Part shown: in pieces, positions 17,192 through 27,373 of the stretch
Numbering within the stretch: position 1 is the stretch's first letter
Layout of the letters: each line of letters starts with the position of its first letter
Source of the DNA: Curtobacterium luteum
GTDB lineage: Bacteria > Actinomycetota > Actinomycetes > Actinomycetales > Microbacteriaceae
DNA: 64,000 nt
Direction: 5' to 3'
Assembly (NCBI RefSeq): GCF_014646995.1
Contig: NZ_BMOI01000011.1
Span: 1-64,000 of the forward strand
Translations under genes and position numbers: made by a program
The notes under the pieces: generated by a model
Databases searched by the model: none
The model's input: the letters and a program-made list of their open reading frames with translations, nothing else
What the model was told of the DNA's origin: nothing

Positions 17192-17310
17192 CGGGGACTC
17201 CTTCGTGGTAGCGAAGTAGCGGCCCGTTCGGTGCCGTGTCCGTGCGCCCTGACGGGCGGTTTTCCCTCTGCGGCGAGTGTCACACGCCGCAGCGACCGGC
17301 GCAAGGTCGC

Positions 17311-17348
17311 CGGGCGTCCGGGCGTCCGGGCGTCCGGGCGTCCGGGCG
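17311..17348. repeat. 8-bp tandem repeat CGGGCGTC
   Basis: Four complete copies and a partial fifth of CGGGCGTC, in the gap between the acyl-CoA ligase stop and the MFS start. Confidence 0.85.
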
Positions 17349-17357
17349 CGCGGACGA

Positions 17358-17433
17358 CCGCCGGTCAGGCGGTCGTCCGCCGGTCAGGCGGTCGTCCGCC
17401 GGTCAGGCGGTCGTCCGCCGGTCAGGCGGTCGT
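17358..17433. repeat. Four perfect 19-bp tandem repeats spanning the ligase stop codon
   Basis: CCGCCGGTCAGGCGGTCGT is repeated exactly four times (17358, 17377, 17396, 17415). The last copy contains the stop codon and final Thr-Thr-Ala codons of the acyl-CoA ligase, so the array grew by duplication of the gene end. Each unit is itself an inverted repeat (CCGCC...GGCGG), giving four consecutive small hairpins that may act as a terminator. The rest of the 230-bp gap holds an 8-bp array and the MFS promoter region. Confidence 0.9.
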
Positions 17434-19080
17434 GACCGCGGGCTTCGCACTGAACTGCTGCACGAGCTCGCGCTTGAGGACCTTGCCGCTCGGCCCGAGC
17501 GGGAGTGCGTCGAGGACGTGCACCACGCGCGGGTACTTGTACGCGGCGATCTCCCCCGCGACGAGCTCGATCAACTCCTGCGGGGTCACGGTCGCCCCGG
17601 TTCGGAGGACGACCGCCGCCTCGACCTCCTGCCTGTGCTGCTCGTGCGGGGTGCCGAACACGGCGGCCATGGCGACGTCGGGGTGCCGCGCGAGGACCTC
17701 CTCGACCTGCCGCGGGTACACGTTGTAGCCGTTCCGGATGATCATGTCCTTCGTGCGGTCGACGATCGTCAGGTACCCGTCGTCGTCCTTCGTGCCGAGG
17801 TCGCCCGTGCGGAACCAGCCGTCGACGATCGCCGCCGCGGTGTCCTCAGGGCGGTCGAGGTAGCCGTTCATGAGGTTGTGCCCGCGGATGACGAGCTCCC
17901 CGATCTGCCCGTGCGGCAGCATCACGATGCGGTCCTGGGTCTCCGGGTCGGCGATCTCGACGTCCACGCCCCACACCGGGGTGCCGATCGTGCCCGGGCG
18001 AGGGGTCGTGCCGACGTGGTTGAACGTCGCGACCGGAGACGTCTCGGTGAGGCCGTAGCCCTCGTGCACCGGGGCGTCGAAGACCTGCTGGAAGCGTTCG
18101 AGCACGGCGAGCGGGAGGGACGCGCCGCCGGAGATCGCGTAGCGGAGCGGAGGCCTCGACCCGGTGCGGGTGGCTGCGTCGAGGAGCGCCATGTACATCG
18201 TCGGCACGCCCATGAACACCTGGGTGTCGTGCTCGACCATGGCGGCCAGGGCGCCGTCGCCGTCGAACTTCGGCAGGAGCACGATCGTCGCGCCGACCCG
18301 GAAGCCGGTGTTCATCGTGCAGGTCTGGCCGAAGGTGTGGAACAGCGGCAACGCGCCGAGCATGACGTCGCCCCGGTGCAGGTCGAACGTGCTGAGCAGG
18401 TTCGTGTTCGCCTGTTCGAGGAGGGCGAAGTGCGAGCCCTCGGCGCCCTTCGGGTGGCCGGTCGTGCCGCTCGTGTAGAGGATCGTGGCGGTGTCGAACG
18501 GATCGCGCGGGACGTAGGTGTCGAGCGGCTCCGACTCCTGCGCGAGGTCTTCGAACCGGTCGGGCGCGGCGCGCGTGCCCGGTGCCGCGCCCGCCGGCGC
18601 GTCCGCTCCGCCTGCTTCGCCTGCTCCACCCGGACCGCCCGCTCCGCCTGCCGGGGCGAGGACCGTGACGACGTCCACCCCGGCGAGTGCCGCGCCGGCG
18701 GCCCCCTCGGTGAGCAGCGGTGCCGCGCACACCAGGAGTGACGCCTGCGCGTCGCGGAGCACGTACTCGATCTCGCCCCGCTTCAGGAGCGCGTGCACGG
18801 GGACGACCACGGCGCCGAGCGCGAGCGTGGCGTAGTAGACGCGGGGGAAGTCCTCGACGTTCGGGACGAGCATCGCGACCCGCGAGCCCGCTTCGATGCC
18901 GCGGGCACGGAGCGCGCCCGCGTACGCGAGCGTCTGGGCCCACAGGTCGGCGTAGGTGGTGCGGCGGTCCCCCACGACGACCGCGACGTCGTCCGGGAAC
19001 CGCTTCGCCGACTCGGCGAGGATCGCCGCCACCGAGGCGGTCGCCTGGGATCGGCGCTGGCTGTGCTGTGTGTCGGTCAT
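17422..19080 (-). CDS. Long-chain acyl-CoA synthetase (AMP-forming)
   Basis: A 552-residue ANL-superfamily enzyme that would activate a fatty or other carboxylic acid with ATP and CoA. The P-loop-like A3 motif YTSGTTGHPKG is at about 225-235, A5 is HEGYGLTETSP, A7 FRTGDLG, A8 DRTKDMIIRNGYNVYP, and the catalytic lysine is in GPSGKVLKREL near the C-terminus. A Gly/Ala-rich insert (about 165-195) interrupts the N-terminal domain. Substrate cannot be read from sequence. The adjacent AraC gene is on the same strand downstream of nothing obvious, so control is unclear. Confidence 0.9.
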   Translation of the reverse strand: MTDTQHSQRRSQATASVAAILAESAKRFPDDVAVVVGDRRTTYADLWAQTLAYAGALRARGIEAGSRVAMLVPNVEDFPRVYYATLALGAVVVPVHALLKRGEIEYVLRDAQASLLVCAAPLLTEGAAGAALAGVDVVTVLAPAGGAGGPGGAGEAGGADAPAGAAPGTRAAPDRFEDLAQESEPLDTYVPRDPFDTATILYTSGTTGHPKGAEGSHFALLEQANTNLLSTFDLHRGDVMLGALPLFHTFGQTCTMNTGFRVGATIVLLPKFDGDGALAAMVEHDTQVFMGVPTMYMALLDAATRTGSRPPLRYAISGGASLPLAVLERFQQVFDAPVHEGYGLTETSPVATFNHVGTTPRPGTIGTPVWGVDVEIADPETQDRIVMLPHGQIGELVIRGHNLMNGYLDRPEDTAAAIVDGWFRTGDLGTKDDDGYLTIVDRTKDMIIRNGYNVYPRQVEEVLARHPDVAMAAVFGTPHEQHRQEVEAAVVLRTGATVTPQELIELVAGEIAAYKYPRVVHVLDALPLGPSGKVLKRELVQQFSAKPAVTTA

Positions 19081-19144
19081 CCCGGTCTCTCATCTCCGTG
19101 ATCGCGACGCGCGCATCTCCGTCGATGCGACGCGTTGCCCGATC

Positions 19145-20134
19145 CTACGGCGACGTCCGGGGCGGCGTTCCGCGCTCGGCGGCTTCCCGGGTGCGGCGCA
19201 GTGTCTCGCTCGGCGACTCCCCGAAGCGTTCCGCGTAGTTCGCCGCGAAGCGCCCGAAGTGCCCGAACTGCCACCGCCGGGCGATGTCCCGCACGTGGGT
19301 GCCCGGCGCCGCGAAGCGCAGGTCGGTGCGGGCGCCGTCGAGCCGTTCGGCGCGCAGCCGCTCCATCGGCGTCTCGTCGAACCGGCGGCGGAACGCACTC
19401 TGCAGTCCACGTTCGCTCAGTCCGACCGCGGCGGCGACGTCCCGGAGCGCGATCCGCTCGGCCGCGTGCTCGTGCATCCACTGCGCGGCCAGGACGGCCG
19501 CCGACCTCCGCTCGTCCGCGTCCGGGACGACGAGCGGGAACGCCTCGACGACCGAGGCGGCGATCTCGGCGTTGAGCGCCGCGCGGCCGGCACCGTCGAC
19601 CTGTTCGTCGGACAACGCTGCGGCACGGTTGCGGAGGATCGCTCGGAGGGGTCCGAGTGCGGAGGCGATGTCCGCCTGCTGCCCGAACACGAGCGCGCCG
19701 GGGACGGTGCGGCCTCGTCGGGCGAGGGCCTGTCGGAGGATGCGTTCCGACAGGTGCAGCATCGTGATCTTCCGGGTGTCCGCGGTGAACCGGTACGGCA
19801 CGGACGCCGAGAGCAGGACGGGGTGGCCCGGGACCGCGGTCAGGACGGAGCCGTCCGTGGCGTCCTCGACCGTGGCGGTGCCGTCGGCGATCCAGAACAC
19901 GATGTGGTCCGGGCGGGGGTCGAGCCGACCGGAACGGGTGCCCTCGACCTCCGCGCCGCGCATCGACACGTCCGCGTCGCCGGCCCCGACGTAGCGGTAG
20001 GCCTCGAGCGTCGCACCGACACCGTCCGCGATGCCGTACGTCCGGTCGATCTCGGGGCTGCGGTCCTCGCTGATCGACTCGACGTGGAAGCGACGGAACG
20101 ACGACCTGTCGTCCTGCGGTGTCGTCGGTTCCAT
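19145..20134 (-). CDS. AraC-family transcriptional regulator
   Basis: A 329-residue regulator with an N-terminal AraC-binding-like cupin region (about 15-180) and C-terminal HTH_18 (IALRDVAAAVGLSERGLQ and RRWQFGHFGRFAANYAERFG). Similar in layout to the AraC protein at 6227-7201. A longer frame starts at 20179, but ATG 20134 has the -10-like CATGAT exactly six bases upstream. It lies 64 bp upstream of the acyl-CoA ligase gene's far end in the same orientation, with no shared operon evidence. Confidence 0.83.
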   Translation of the reverse strand: MEPTTPQDDRSSFRRFHVESISEDRSPEIDRTYGIADGVGATLEAYRYVGAGDADVSMRGAEVEGTRSGRLDPRPDHIVFWIADGTATVEDATDGSVLTAVPGHPVLLSASVPYRFTADTRKITMLHLSERILRQALARRGRTVPGALVFGQQADIASALGPLRAILRNRAAALSDEQVDGAGRAALNAEIAASVVEAFPLVVPDADERRSAAVLAAQWMHEHAAERIALRDVAAAVGLSERGLQSAFRRRFDETPMERLRAERLDGARTDLRFAAPGTHVRDIARRWQFGHFGRFAANYAERFGESPSETLRRTREAAERGTPPRTSP

Positions 20135-20205
20135 GACGGCATCATGGCAGGTCTGCGGCGGGATCCCGCCCGAGGGCACCGGTCAGCGTGTCCGTCCGAG
20201 TGCTC

Positions 20206-21258
20206 CTACCGGCCTCCGGCGACGGGGATGTCCCAGTAGGTGGGCTGTTCGTACTGCTCGGACCATCCGCGCCGCATCCGCGTCGCCGCCCGGTCGAAGG
20301 AGTCGACGAGGTCCGTGTCGCTCGTCAGCAACGCCTGCAGGCGGAGCCCGTCGTAGAGGGCGAGGAGCTGCTCGGCACCGCGGAGCGGGTCCATCGTGCC
20401 CGGCTCGCGGCCTTCCCGCACGTCTGCTGCGAGGCCGTCCCGGACCACCTGCCGGAACCGTCGGTACGTGGACCGGTAGTAGTCAGCACCGTCCACGGTC
20501 GGGTCCGCCGCGGACGCCAGACTCCACGCCAGCAGTTCCATGAGCGCCGGTTCCTCCGCGTGCGCGGCGAGGAGCGCGTGCAGGAACGCGACGGTGCCCT
20601 GCTCGCCGATCAGGGGCGCCAGCGGCCCGGAGATCGTGAGCGTCCACCGCTCCACGGTCGCCGCCAGCAGCACCCGCTCCGTCGGGAACGTCTCGCGCAG
20701 TTCAGCCACGCTCATCCCGGCCCTCGCTGCGGCGTCCTCGAGGGTGAACCGGGCGATGCCGCCGTCGTGGAGCGCCGTGATCGCGCCGTTGATCGCGCGC
20801 GTGCGCGGGGCTTCGTCCGCTTCGGCGGTCTGGCTCGTGAGCGGGGCGAGCGGGTGCTTGCGGAACCACTCCAGCAACCCGCGGGCCCGTGTCAGCCCCG
20901 CTGCGGGGTCGAGGGCCTGGCCGGACGCGAAGAGGTCGCGGAAGCCCGGGACCTGCTGCATCAGCGGATCGAGCGGCTGGAACGCCATCGACCAGTCCGG
21001 GAACGACCGCTGTGCGATCGGCTCGTCGGCGAGGACCCGGACGTTCGTGTGCCGCGGATCACGGCGCACCTGCTCGAACCGGGCAGCGACGGTCTCGTCG
21101 TCACCCTCGAGGATCCCGAGGCAGTTGTCGCCCTTGTGCGCGAGGATCCCGGTCACGCCGAGCGCGGTGTTCTTCTCCCGGCCGACGGCGAGGATCTGCG
21201 CGAGCTCGGTGTCCGTGATCGGACGGGTCTGGGTGCTGGTGTACACGATCGAACGCAT
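20206..21258 (-). CDS. BLUF-domain protein fused to a TetR-type HTH regulator
   Basis: A 350-residue protein. Residues 1-95 match the BLUF flavin photoreceptor fold: Tyr6 (VYTS), Asn30 followed by ALGVTGIL, ILEG at 49-52 and Trp89 (FPDWSMAF). The glutamine that contacts flavin in BLUF (FLQxLEG) is Gly48 here. Residues about 152-205 match the TetR DNA-binding region (AINGAITALHDGGIARFTL, AGMSVAELRETFP), followed by a helical TetR-like C-terminal domain. It would bind DNA as a dimer. It is divergent from the SulP gene, with three 23-bp palindromic sites between, so it probably represses itself and that transporter. Whether it still senses light is open. Confidence 0.85.
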   Translation of the reverse strand: MRSIVYTSTQTRPITDTELAQILAVGREKNTALGVTGILAHKGDNCLGILEGDDETVAARFEQVRRDPRHTNVRVLADEPIAQRSFPDWSMAFQPLDPLMQQVPGFRDLFASGQALDPAAGLTRARGLLEWFRKHPLAPLTSQTAEADEAPRTRAINGAITALHDGGIARFTLEDAAARAGMSVAELRETFPTERVLLAATVERWTLTISGPLAPLIGEQGTVAFLHALLAAHAEEPALMELLAWSLASAADPTVDGADYYRSTYRRFRQVVRDGLAADVREGREPGTMDPLRGAEQLLALYDGLRLQALLTSDTDLVDSFDRAATRMRRGWSEQYEQPTYWDIPVAGGR

Positions 21259-21362
21259 CGGTGCTCGTCTCCCTGTCGGCCGGTCGAGGTACAGCACCTC
21301 GCCGGTGTGGTGACCACGACGGGGCCCGCCGGGAGCCCGGCTCGGTACACGACCGGACCACA

Positions 21363-21385
21363 GACCCTTCCGTGGTGTCAGGGTT
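21363..21385. promoter_or_regulatory. Operator copy 1, at the BLUF-TetR promoter
   Basis: GACCCTTCCG and AGGGTT at the two ends match the palindrome at 21503-21525 in 17 of 23 positions. On the minus strand the -10-like TATGGT (21388-21393) lies directly upstream, so this site covers the probable transcription start of the BLUF-TetR gene. Confidence 0.65.
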
Positions 21386-21469
21386 CGACCATAGCAACCC
21401 GTGCAGACCCGGATGATCGGCACCTCGACGCCGCCGGCCCGTCACCCGCAAGCACACCAGATCCACGGC

Positions 21470-21492
21470 AACCCTTCCGTTGCGTTAGAGTC
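21470..21492. promoter_or_regulatory. Operator copy 2, overlapping the sulP -10 box
   Basis: AACCCTTCCG is identical to the left half of the palindrome at 21503; the right half is degenerate and contains TAGAGT (21486-21491), a plausible -10 box for the SulP gene. It lies 33 bp from copy 3, about three helical turns. Confidence 0.65.
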
Positions 21493-21502
21493 ACACCCGA
21501 GC

Positions 21503-21525
21503 AACCCTTCCGCGGCGGAAGGGTT
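21503..21525. promoter_or_regulatory. Operator copy 3, perfect 23-bp palindrome
   Basis: AACCCTTCCGC, one central G, then the exact reverse complement. Size and symmetry fit a TetR-type operator. It lies in the 5' leader of the SulP gene, 105 bp before the start codon. Confidence 0.75.
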
Positions 21526-21630
21526 GGGATCGGCCGAGCGCTCCGTCGCCGCCGACCGTGCGCGATGACGCGCCCCACGAACAGCACTCGCGGGCGCAGC
21601 GCCCGCACCCCAGCACACCGAAGGAGAACC

Positions 21631-23151
21631 GTGACGACCGTCACTCGGCCCACACCTGTCCAGGCGCACCACAGTCCCACCGTCCTGTCCGCCCTCAGGA
21701 ACCCGAAGATCCTGCTCCGCGAGGTCCTCGCCGGCCTCGTCGTCGCCCTCGCCCTGATCCCCGAGGCGATCTCGTTCTCGATCATCGCCGGCGTCGACCC
21801 CCGCGTCGGCCTGTTCTCGGCGTTCGTGATGGCCGTCGTCATCGCGTTCGTCGGCGGTCGCGCCGCGATGATCACCGGGGCCACCGGCGCGATCGCCCTC
21901 GTCGTCGCCCCTGTCGTCAAGGAGCACGGCCTGGACTACCTCATCGCCACCGTCCTCCTCGGCGGCGTCTTCCAGCTCATCCTCGGCGGACTCGGGGCGG
22001 CGAAGCTGATGCGGTTCGTGCCCCGGTCCGTCATGGTCGGGTTCGTCAACGCACTCGCGATCCTGATCTTCACCGCGCAGCTGCCGAACATCATCGGCGT
22101 GTCCTGGCTGGTCTGGCCGATCGCCGCCGCCGGCATCGCGATCATCGTCCTGCTGCCCCGCTTCACGAAGGCGATCCCCGCACCGCTCGTCGCGATCGTC
22201 GTCCTGACCTCGGTGACCGTGTTCGCGTCGATCGCGATCCCGACCGTCGGCGACGAGGGCACGCTCCCGGACAGCCTTCCGACCTTCTTCATCCCGAACG
22301 TGCCGCTGAACCTCGAGACGTTCACGACGATCGCCCCGTACGCGCTCGCGATGGCCCTCGTCGGGCTCCTCGAGTCGCTGATGACGGCGAAGCTCGTCGA
22401 CGAGGTCACCGACACCGGCTCCAGGAAGACCCGTGAAGCCCTCGGCCAGGGTGTCGCGAACATCGCCTCCGGCCTGTTCGGCGGGATGGGTGGCTGCGCG
22501 ATGATCGGCCAGACGATGATCAACGTCAAGGCCTCCGGGGCCCGCACCCGCATCTCGACGTTCCTGTCCGGCGTGTTCCTGCTGGTCCTCGTCGTCGGGC
22601 TCGGGGGCGTCGTCGCGATCATCCCGATGGCCGCCCTCGTGGCCGTCATGGTGATGGTCTCCGTCGGCACCTTCGACTGGCACAGCATCAAGCCCGCCAC
22701 CCTCAAGCGGATGCCCGTCGGCGAGACCGTCGTCATGGTCCTCACCGTCGTGATCGTCGTCGCCACCGACAACCTCGCCGTCGGCGTCATCATCGGCGTC
22801 GTCGCCGCGATGATCGTCTTCGCCCGCCGCGTCTCCCACTTCACCACCGTCTCGCGCAGCATCGAGACGTTGCCGGACGGTGCGCAGCACGCGCTCTACA
22901 CCGTCGAGGGCGAACTGTTCTTCGCCTCCTCGAACGACCTCACCACCCAGTTCGACTACTCCGGCGACCCGGACCTCGTGGTCATCGACATGACCGGGTC
23001 ACATGTGTGGGACGCCTCCACCGTCGCCGCGCTCGACGGCATCGAGACGAAGTACCACCAGCACGGCAAGCGCGTCGAGATCCGGGGGATGAACGACGCC
23101 AGCCAGGCGATCCACGGGCGCCTCGCTGGCAACCTCGGCTCCGGTCACTGA
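21631..23151 (+). CDS. SulP-family anion transporter with STAS domain
   Basis: A 506-residue inner-membrane anion transporter. After a short N-terminus there are about 10-12 hydrophobic segments (LAGLVVALALIPEAISFSII is the first, with the SulP PEAI motif) up to about residue 395, then a C-terminal STAS domain (DPDLVVIDMTGSHVWDASTV). SulP proteins carry sulfate, bicarbonate or dicarboxylates; GLLESLMTAKLVDEVTDTGS is family-typical, but the substrate cannot be called. GTG 21631 has an AAGGAGA ribosome-binding site. Control by the divergent BLUF-TetR protein is strongly suggested by the shared operators. Confidence 0.92.
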   Translation: MTTVTRPTPVQAHHSPTVLSALRNPKILLREVLAGLVVALALIPEAISFSIIAGVDPRVGLFSAFVMAVVIAFVGGRAAMITGATGAIALVVAPVVKEHGLDYLIATVLLGGVFQLILGGLGAAKLMRFVPRSVMVGFVNALAILIFTAQLPNIIGVSWLVWPIAAAGIAIIVLLPRFTKAIPAPLVAIVVLTSVTVFASIAIPTVGDEGTLPDSLPTFFIPNVPLNLETFTTIAPYALAMALVGLLESLMTAKLVDEVTDTGSRKTREALGQGVANIASGLFGGMGGCAMIGQTMINVKASGARTRISTFLSGVFLLVLVVGLGGVVAIIPMAALVAVMVMVSVGTFDWHSIKPATLKRMPVGETVVMVLTVVIVVATDNLAVGVIIGVVAAMIVFARRVSHFTTVSRSIETLPDGAQHALYTVEGELFFASSNDLTTQFDYSGDPDLVVIDMTGSHVWDASTVAALDGIETKYHQHGKRVEIRGMNDASQAIHGRLAGNLGSGH

Positions 23152-23196
23152 GGCCCCTGAGCTGCGGCCGGGCGGCCCGGATCCCGGTTCGACGAG

Positions 23197-23229
23197 AGAA
23201 GCCCACCGACTCGTCGTCGGTGGGCTTCT
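23197..23229. terminator. Bidirectional terminator between sulP and tRNA-Pro
   Basis: AGAAGCCCACCGAC (23197-23210) pairs perfectly with 23216-23229 over 14 bp around a 5-base loop, with short pyrimidine (plus strand) and AGAA/TCTC flanks. It lies between the convergent SulP gene and tRNA gene and can serve both. Confidence 0.8.
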
Positions 23230-23245
23230 CCGTCTGCGAATGCGG

Positions 23246-23319
<74 letters not shown>

Positions 23320-23420
23320 CGAGGCCCGGCGAGCGGACCCCACTGCCCCGTCCGGAGCAGCCCGACCAGCATAGCGGACGCCGGACCCTGCCCGTGCACG
23401 CGCCGTCGAGACGGCACTCG

Positions 23421-23426
23421 TAGGGT
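23421..23426 (+). promoter_or_regulatory. -10 box TAGGGT of the lipoprotein gene, leaderless
   Basis: TAGGGT ends six bases before ATG 23433, with no Shine-Dalgarno; a leaderless transcript is likely. Confidence 0.45.
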
Positions 23427-23432
23427 GTCCGG

Positions 23433-24920
23433 ATGCGTTCCCGCTCCGGCCGTCTCGCCATCGCCCTGACGACCGCCGGTCTGCTGTTCGGAGCCGCCGG
23501 CTGCACGGGAGGTGACGTGTCCGGACCACGGGCGACCCTCGCCGCCGCGTCCTCCGACACGGTGACCGTGGTCGACCAGCCGGACGCCGCAGAGCGGGCG
23601 GTCCGGGCGAGTCGCGCCCTGTTCGCCACCGCTCCCGGCGCGGTGGTCGCGCCGGGCGACGACACGGACGCCGTGAACACGGCGGCCGAGACCGCGGTGC
23701 GGGCACACGTCCCCCTCCTCGTCACGACGAGCTCGCGGGCGGGCAACGCGAGCGACGCGCGGGTCGCCCGCGAACTCGATCGCCTCGGCGCACGCTGGTA
23801 CCAGGCCGAGGGCGACGTGTCGCTCGACACGGACGTGGAACAGCGGGAGGCGCCGGACCGGGCAGGCGCACCCGGGGCGAGCCGTGCCTCCAGGCCGGCC
23901 ACCGTGGTGGTGGCGGACCGCCGCTCGGACCGCGCAGCCGTCGCGACCGCCCGCGCCGCCGGGGCTCGTGTCGTGTCGATGCCGTCGGGCGTCACCGACC
24001 CGGCCGCCGCGCCGGACGTCGTGACGGCCCTCCACGACCGTGCTGACCACCCGACCGTCCTCGTCGGACGCGCGTTCGACGCCCTCCCGGACCCGGGATG
24101 GACGGTCCGCGCAGCGGAAGGCGGCTGGCAGCTGCCGCACGGCGGCCAGCGTCCGTTCGACGGCCACCGCTACGTCGCGCTCTACGGAGCGCCCGGGACG
24201 CCGGCGCTCGGCGTACTCGGCGAGCAGGGCCCGGACGCGACCGTGCGCCGCGCGACGGCGATGGCGCACCGGTACGACGCGGTGTCGGACGAACCGGTGA
24301 CGCCCGCGATGGAGGTCATCGCGACCGTCGCCGCCGGTGCACCGGGGTCGGACGGCGACTACTCGACCGAGCTGCCCGTCTCGGAGCTCGAGCCGTACGT
24401 CGACGCGGCACACGACGCGGGGATGCCGGTGATCCTCGACCTGCAGCCGGGCCGGTCGGACTTCCTCAGCCAGGCCCGTCGGTACGAGTCGCTGCTGTCG
24501 AAGCCCGGCGTGTGGCTCGCGCTCGACCCGGAGTGGCGACTCACGGAGGACCAGGTGCCGCTGCAGCAGATCGGGAGCGTGAGCGCGGCGGAGGTGAACC
24601 GGGTGTCGGACTGGCTCGCGGACCTCGTCCGGACCGAGGGGTTGCCGCCGAAGGCGCTCGTGCTCCACCAGTTCCGGTCCGCGATGGTGCAGGACCGGTC
24701 GTCGCTCGACGAGCACCCCGAGCTGGACCTGCTCGTCCACGTCGACGGCCAGGGGTCGCAGCCGGACAAGCAGTCGACGTGGAACGCGCTGCACGAGGAC
24801 GCTCCGGCCGGCGTGCACTGGGGCTGGAAGAACTTCTTCGACGAGGACCAGCCGATGCTGACCCCGGAGCAGACCATGCGGGACGTGCAACCGAGTCCGG
24901 CGCTCATCACCTACCAGTGA
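23433..24920 (+). CDS. Lipoprotein of unknown function
   Basis: A 495-residue secreted lipoprotein. The signal peptide ends in a lipobox LFGAAGC (Cys24). The N-terminal half (about 40-300) has repeated alpha/beta segments resembling cell-wall-binding repeat proteins (AVVAPGDDTDAVNTAAETA, TVLVGRAFDAL). The C-terminal half (about 315-495) reads like a TIM-barrel: PVILDLQPGRSDFLSQ, GVWLALDPEWRL, PPKALVLHQFRS, VHVDGQGSQPDK. The Asp-rich strand ends suggest a hydrolase-like fold, but no named family is certain. The acyl-CoA ligase and RecQ genes give no functional hint. Confidence 0.8.
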   Translation: MRSRSGRLAIALTTAGLLFGAAGCTGGDVSGPRATLAAASSDTVTVVDQPDAAERAVRASRALFATAPGAVVAPGDDTDAVNTAAETAVRAHVPLLVTTSSRAGNASDARVARELDRLGARWYQAEGDVSLDTDVEQREAPDRAGAPGASRASRPATVVVADRRSDRAAVATARAAGARVVSMPSGVTDPAAAPDVVTALHDRADHPTVLVGRAFDALPDPGWTVRAAEGGWQLPHGGQRPFDGHRYVALYGAPGTPALGVLGEQGPDATVRRATAMAHRYDAVSDEPVTPAMEVIATVAAGAPGSDGDYSTELPVSELEPYVDAAHDAGMPVILDLQPGRSDFLSQARRYESLLSKPGVWLALDPEWRLTEDQVPLQQIGSVSAAEVNRVSDWLADLVRTEGLPPKALVLHQFRSAMVQDRSSLDEHPELDLLVHVDGQGSQPDKQSTWNALHEDAPAGVHWGWKNFFDEDQPMLTPEQTMRDVQPSPALITYQ

Positions 24921-25098
24921 GGGTGGGGACCGGGGCGGGCCCGGTTCCGGCTCGGCTCGGGTTTCGGCTTCGGGTCGGCTCCGGGCCGGGCCGGGCCGGG
25001 CCGGCGCGAGTCCTGCACAGGTGCGCGCAGTGCGCGCGTTCTGCACGGCCTGGAGGCACGGGGCACGTTCCGTCGGTCGCTCCTGACACGATGGGGGC

Positions 25099-27270
<2,172 letters not shown>

Positions 27271-27373
27271 GGCTGGGGAGGGCTGAGGCCGCTGGGGCTG
27301 GGGGCGCCGTCTAGCCATCTCGGCTGTCCGGCCCCTTGCCGCTAGCGCTGCCGCTGCCGCTGCCGCTCCCGTG

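Noticed and set aside
17244-17264. CGCCC-TGAC-GGGCG hairpin followed by TTTT on the plus strand
   Set aside because: No plus-strand gene ends here; it lies in the upstream region of the minus-strand MFS gene, so a terminator has no evident substrate.
23881-23896. Copy of the dispersed GCCTCCAGGC element inside the lipoprotein gene
   Set aside because: It is in frame and its words are also likely codons in high-G+C genes, so insertion is not supported.
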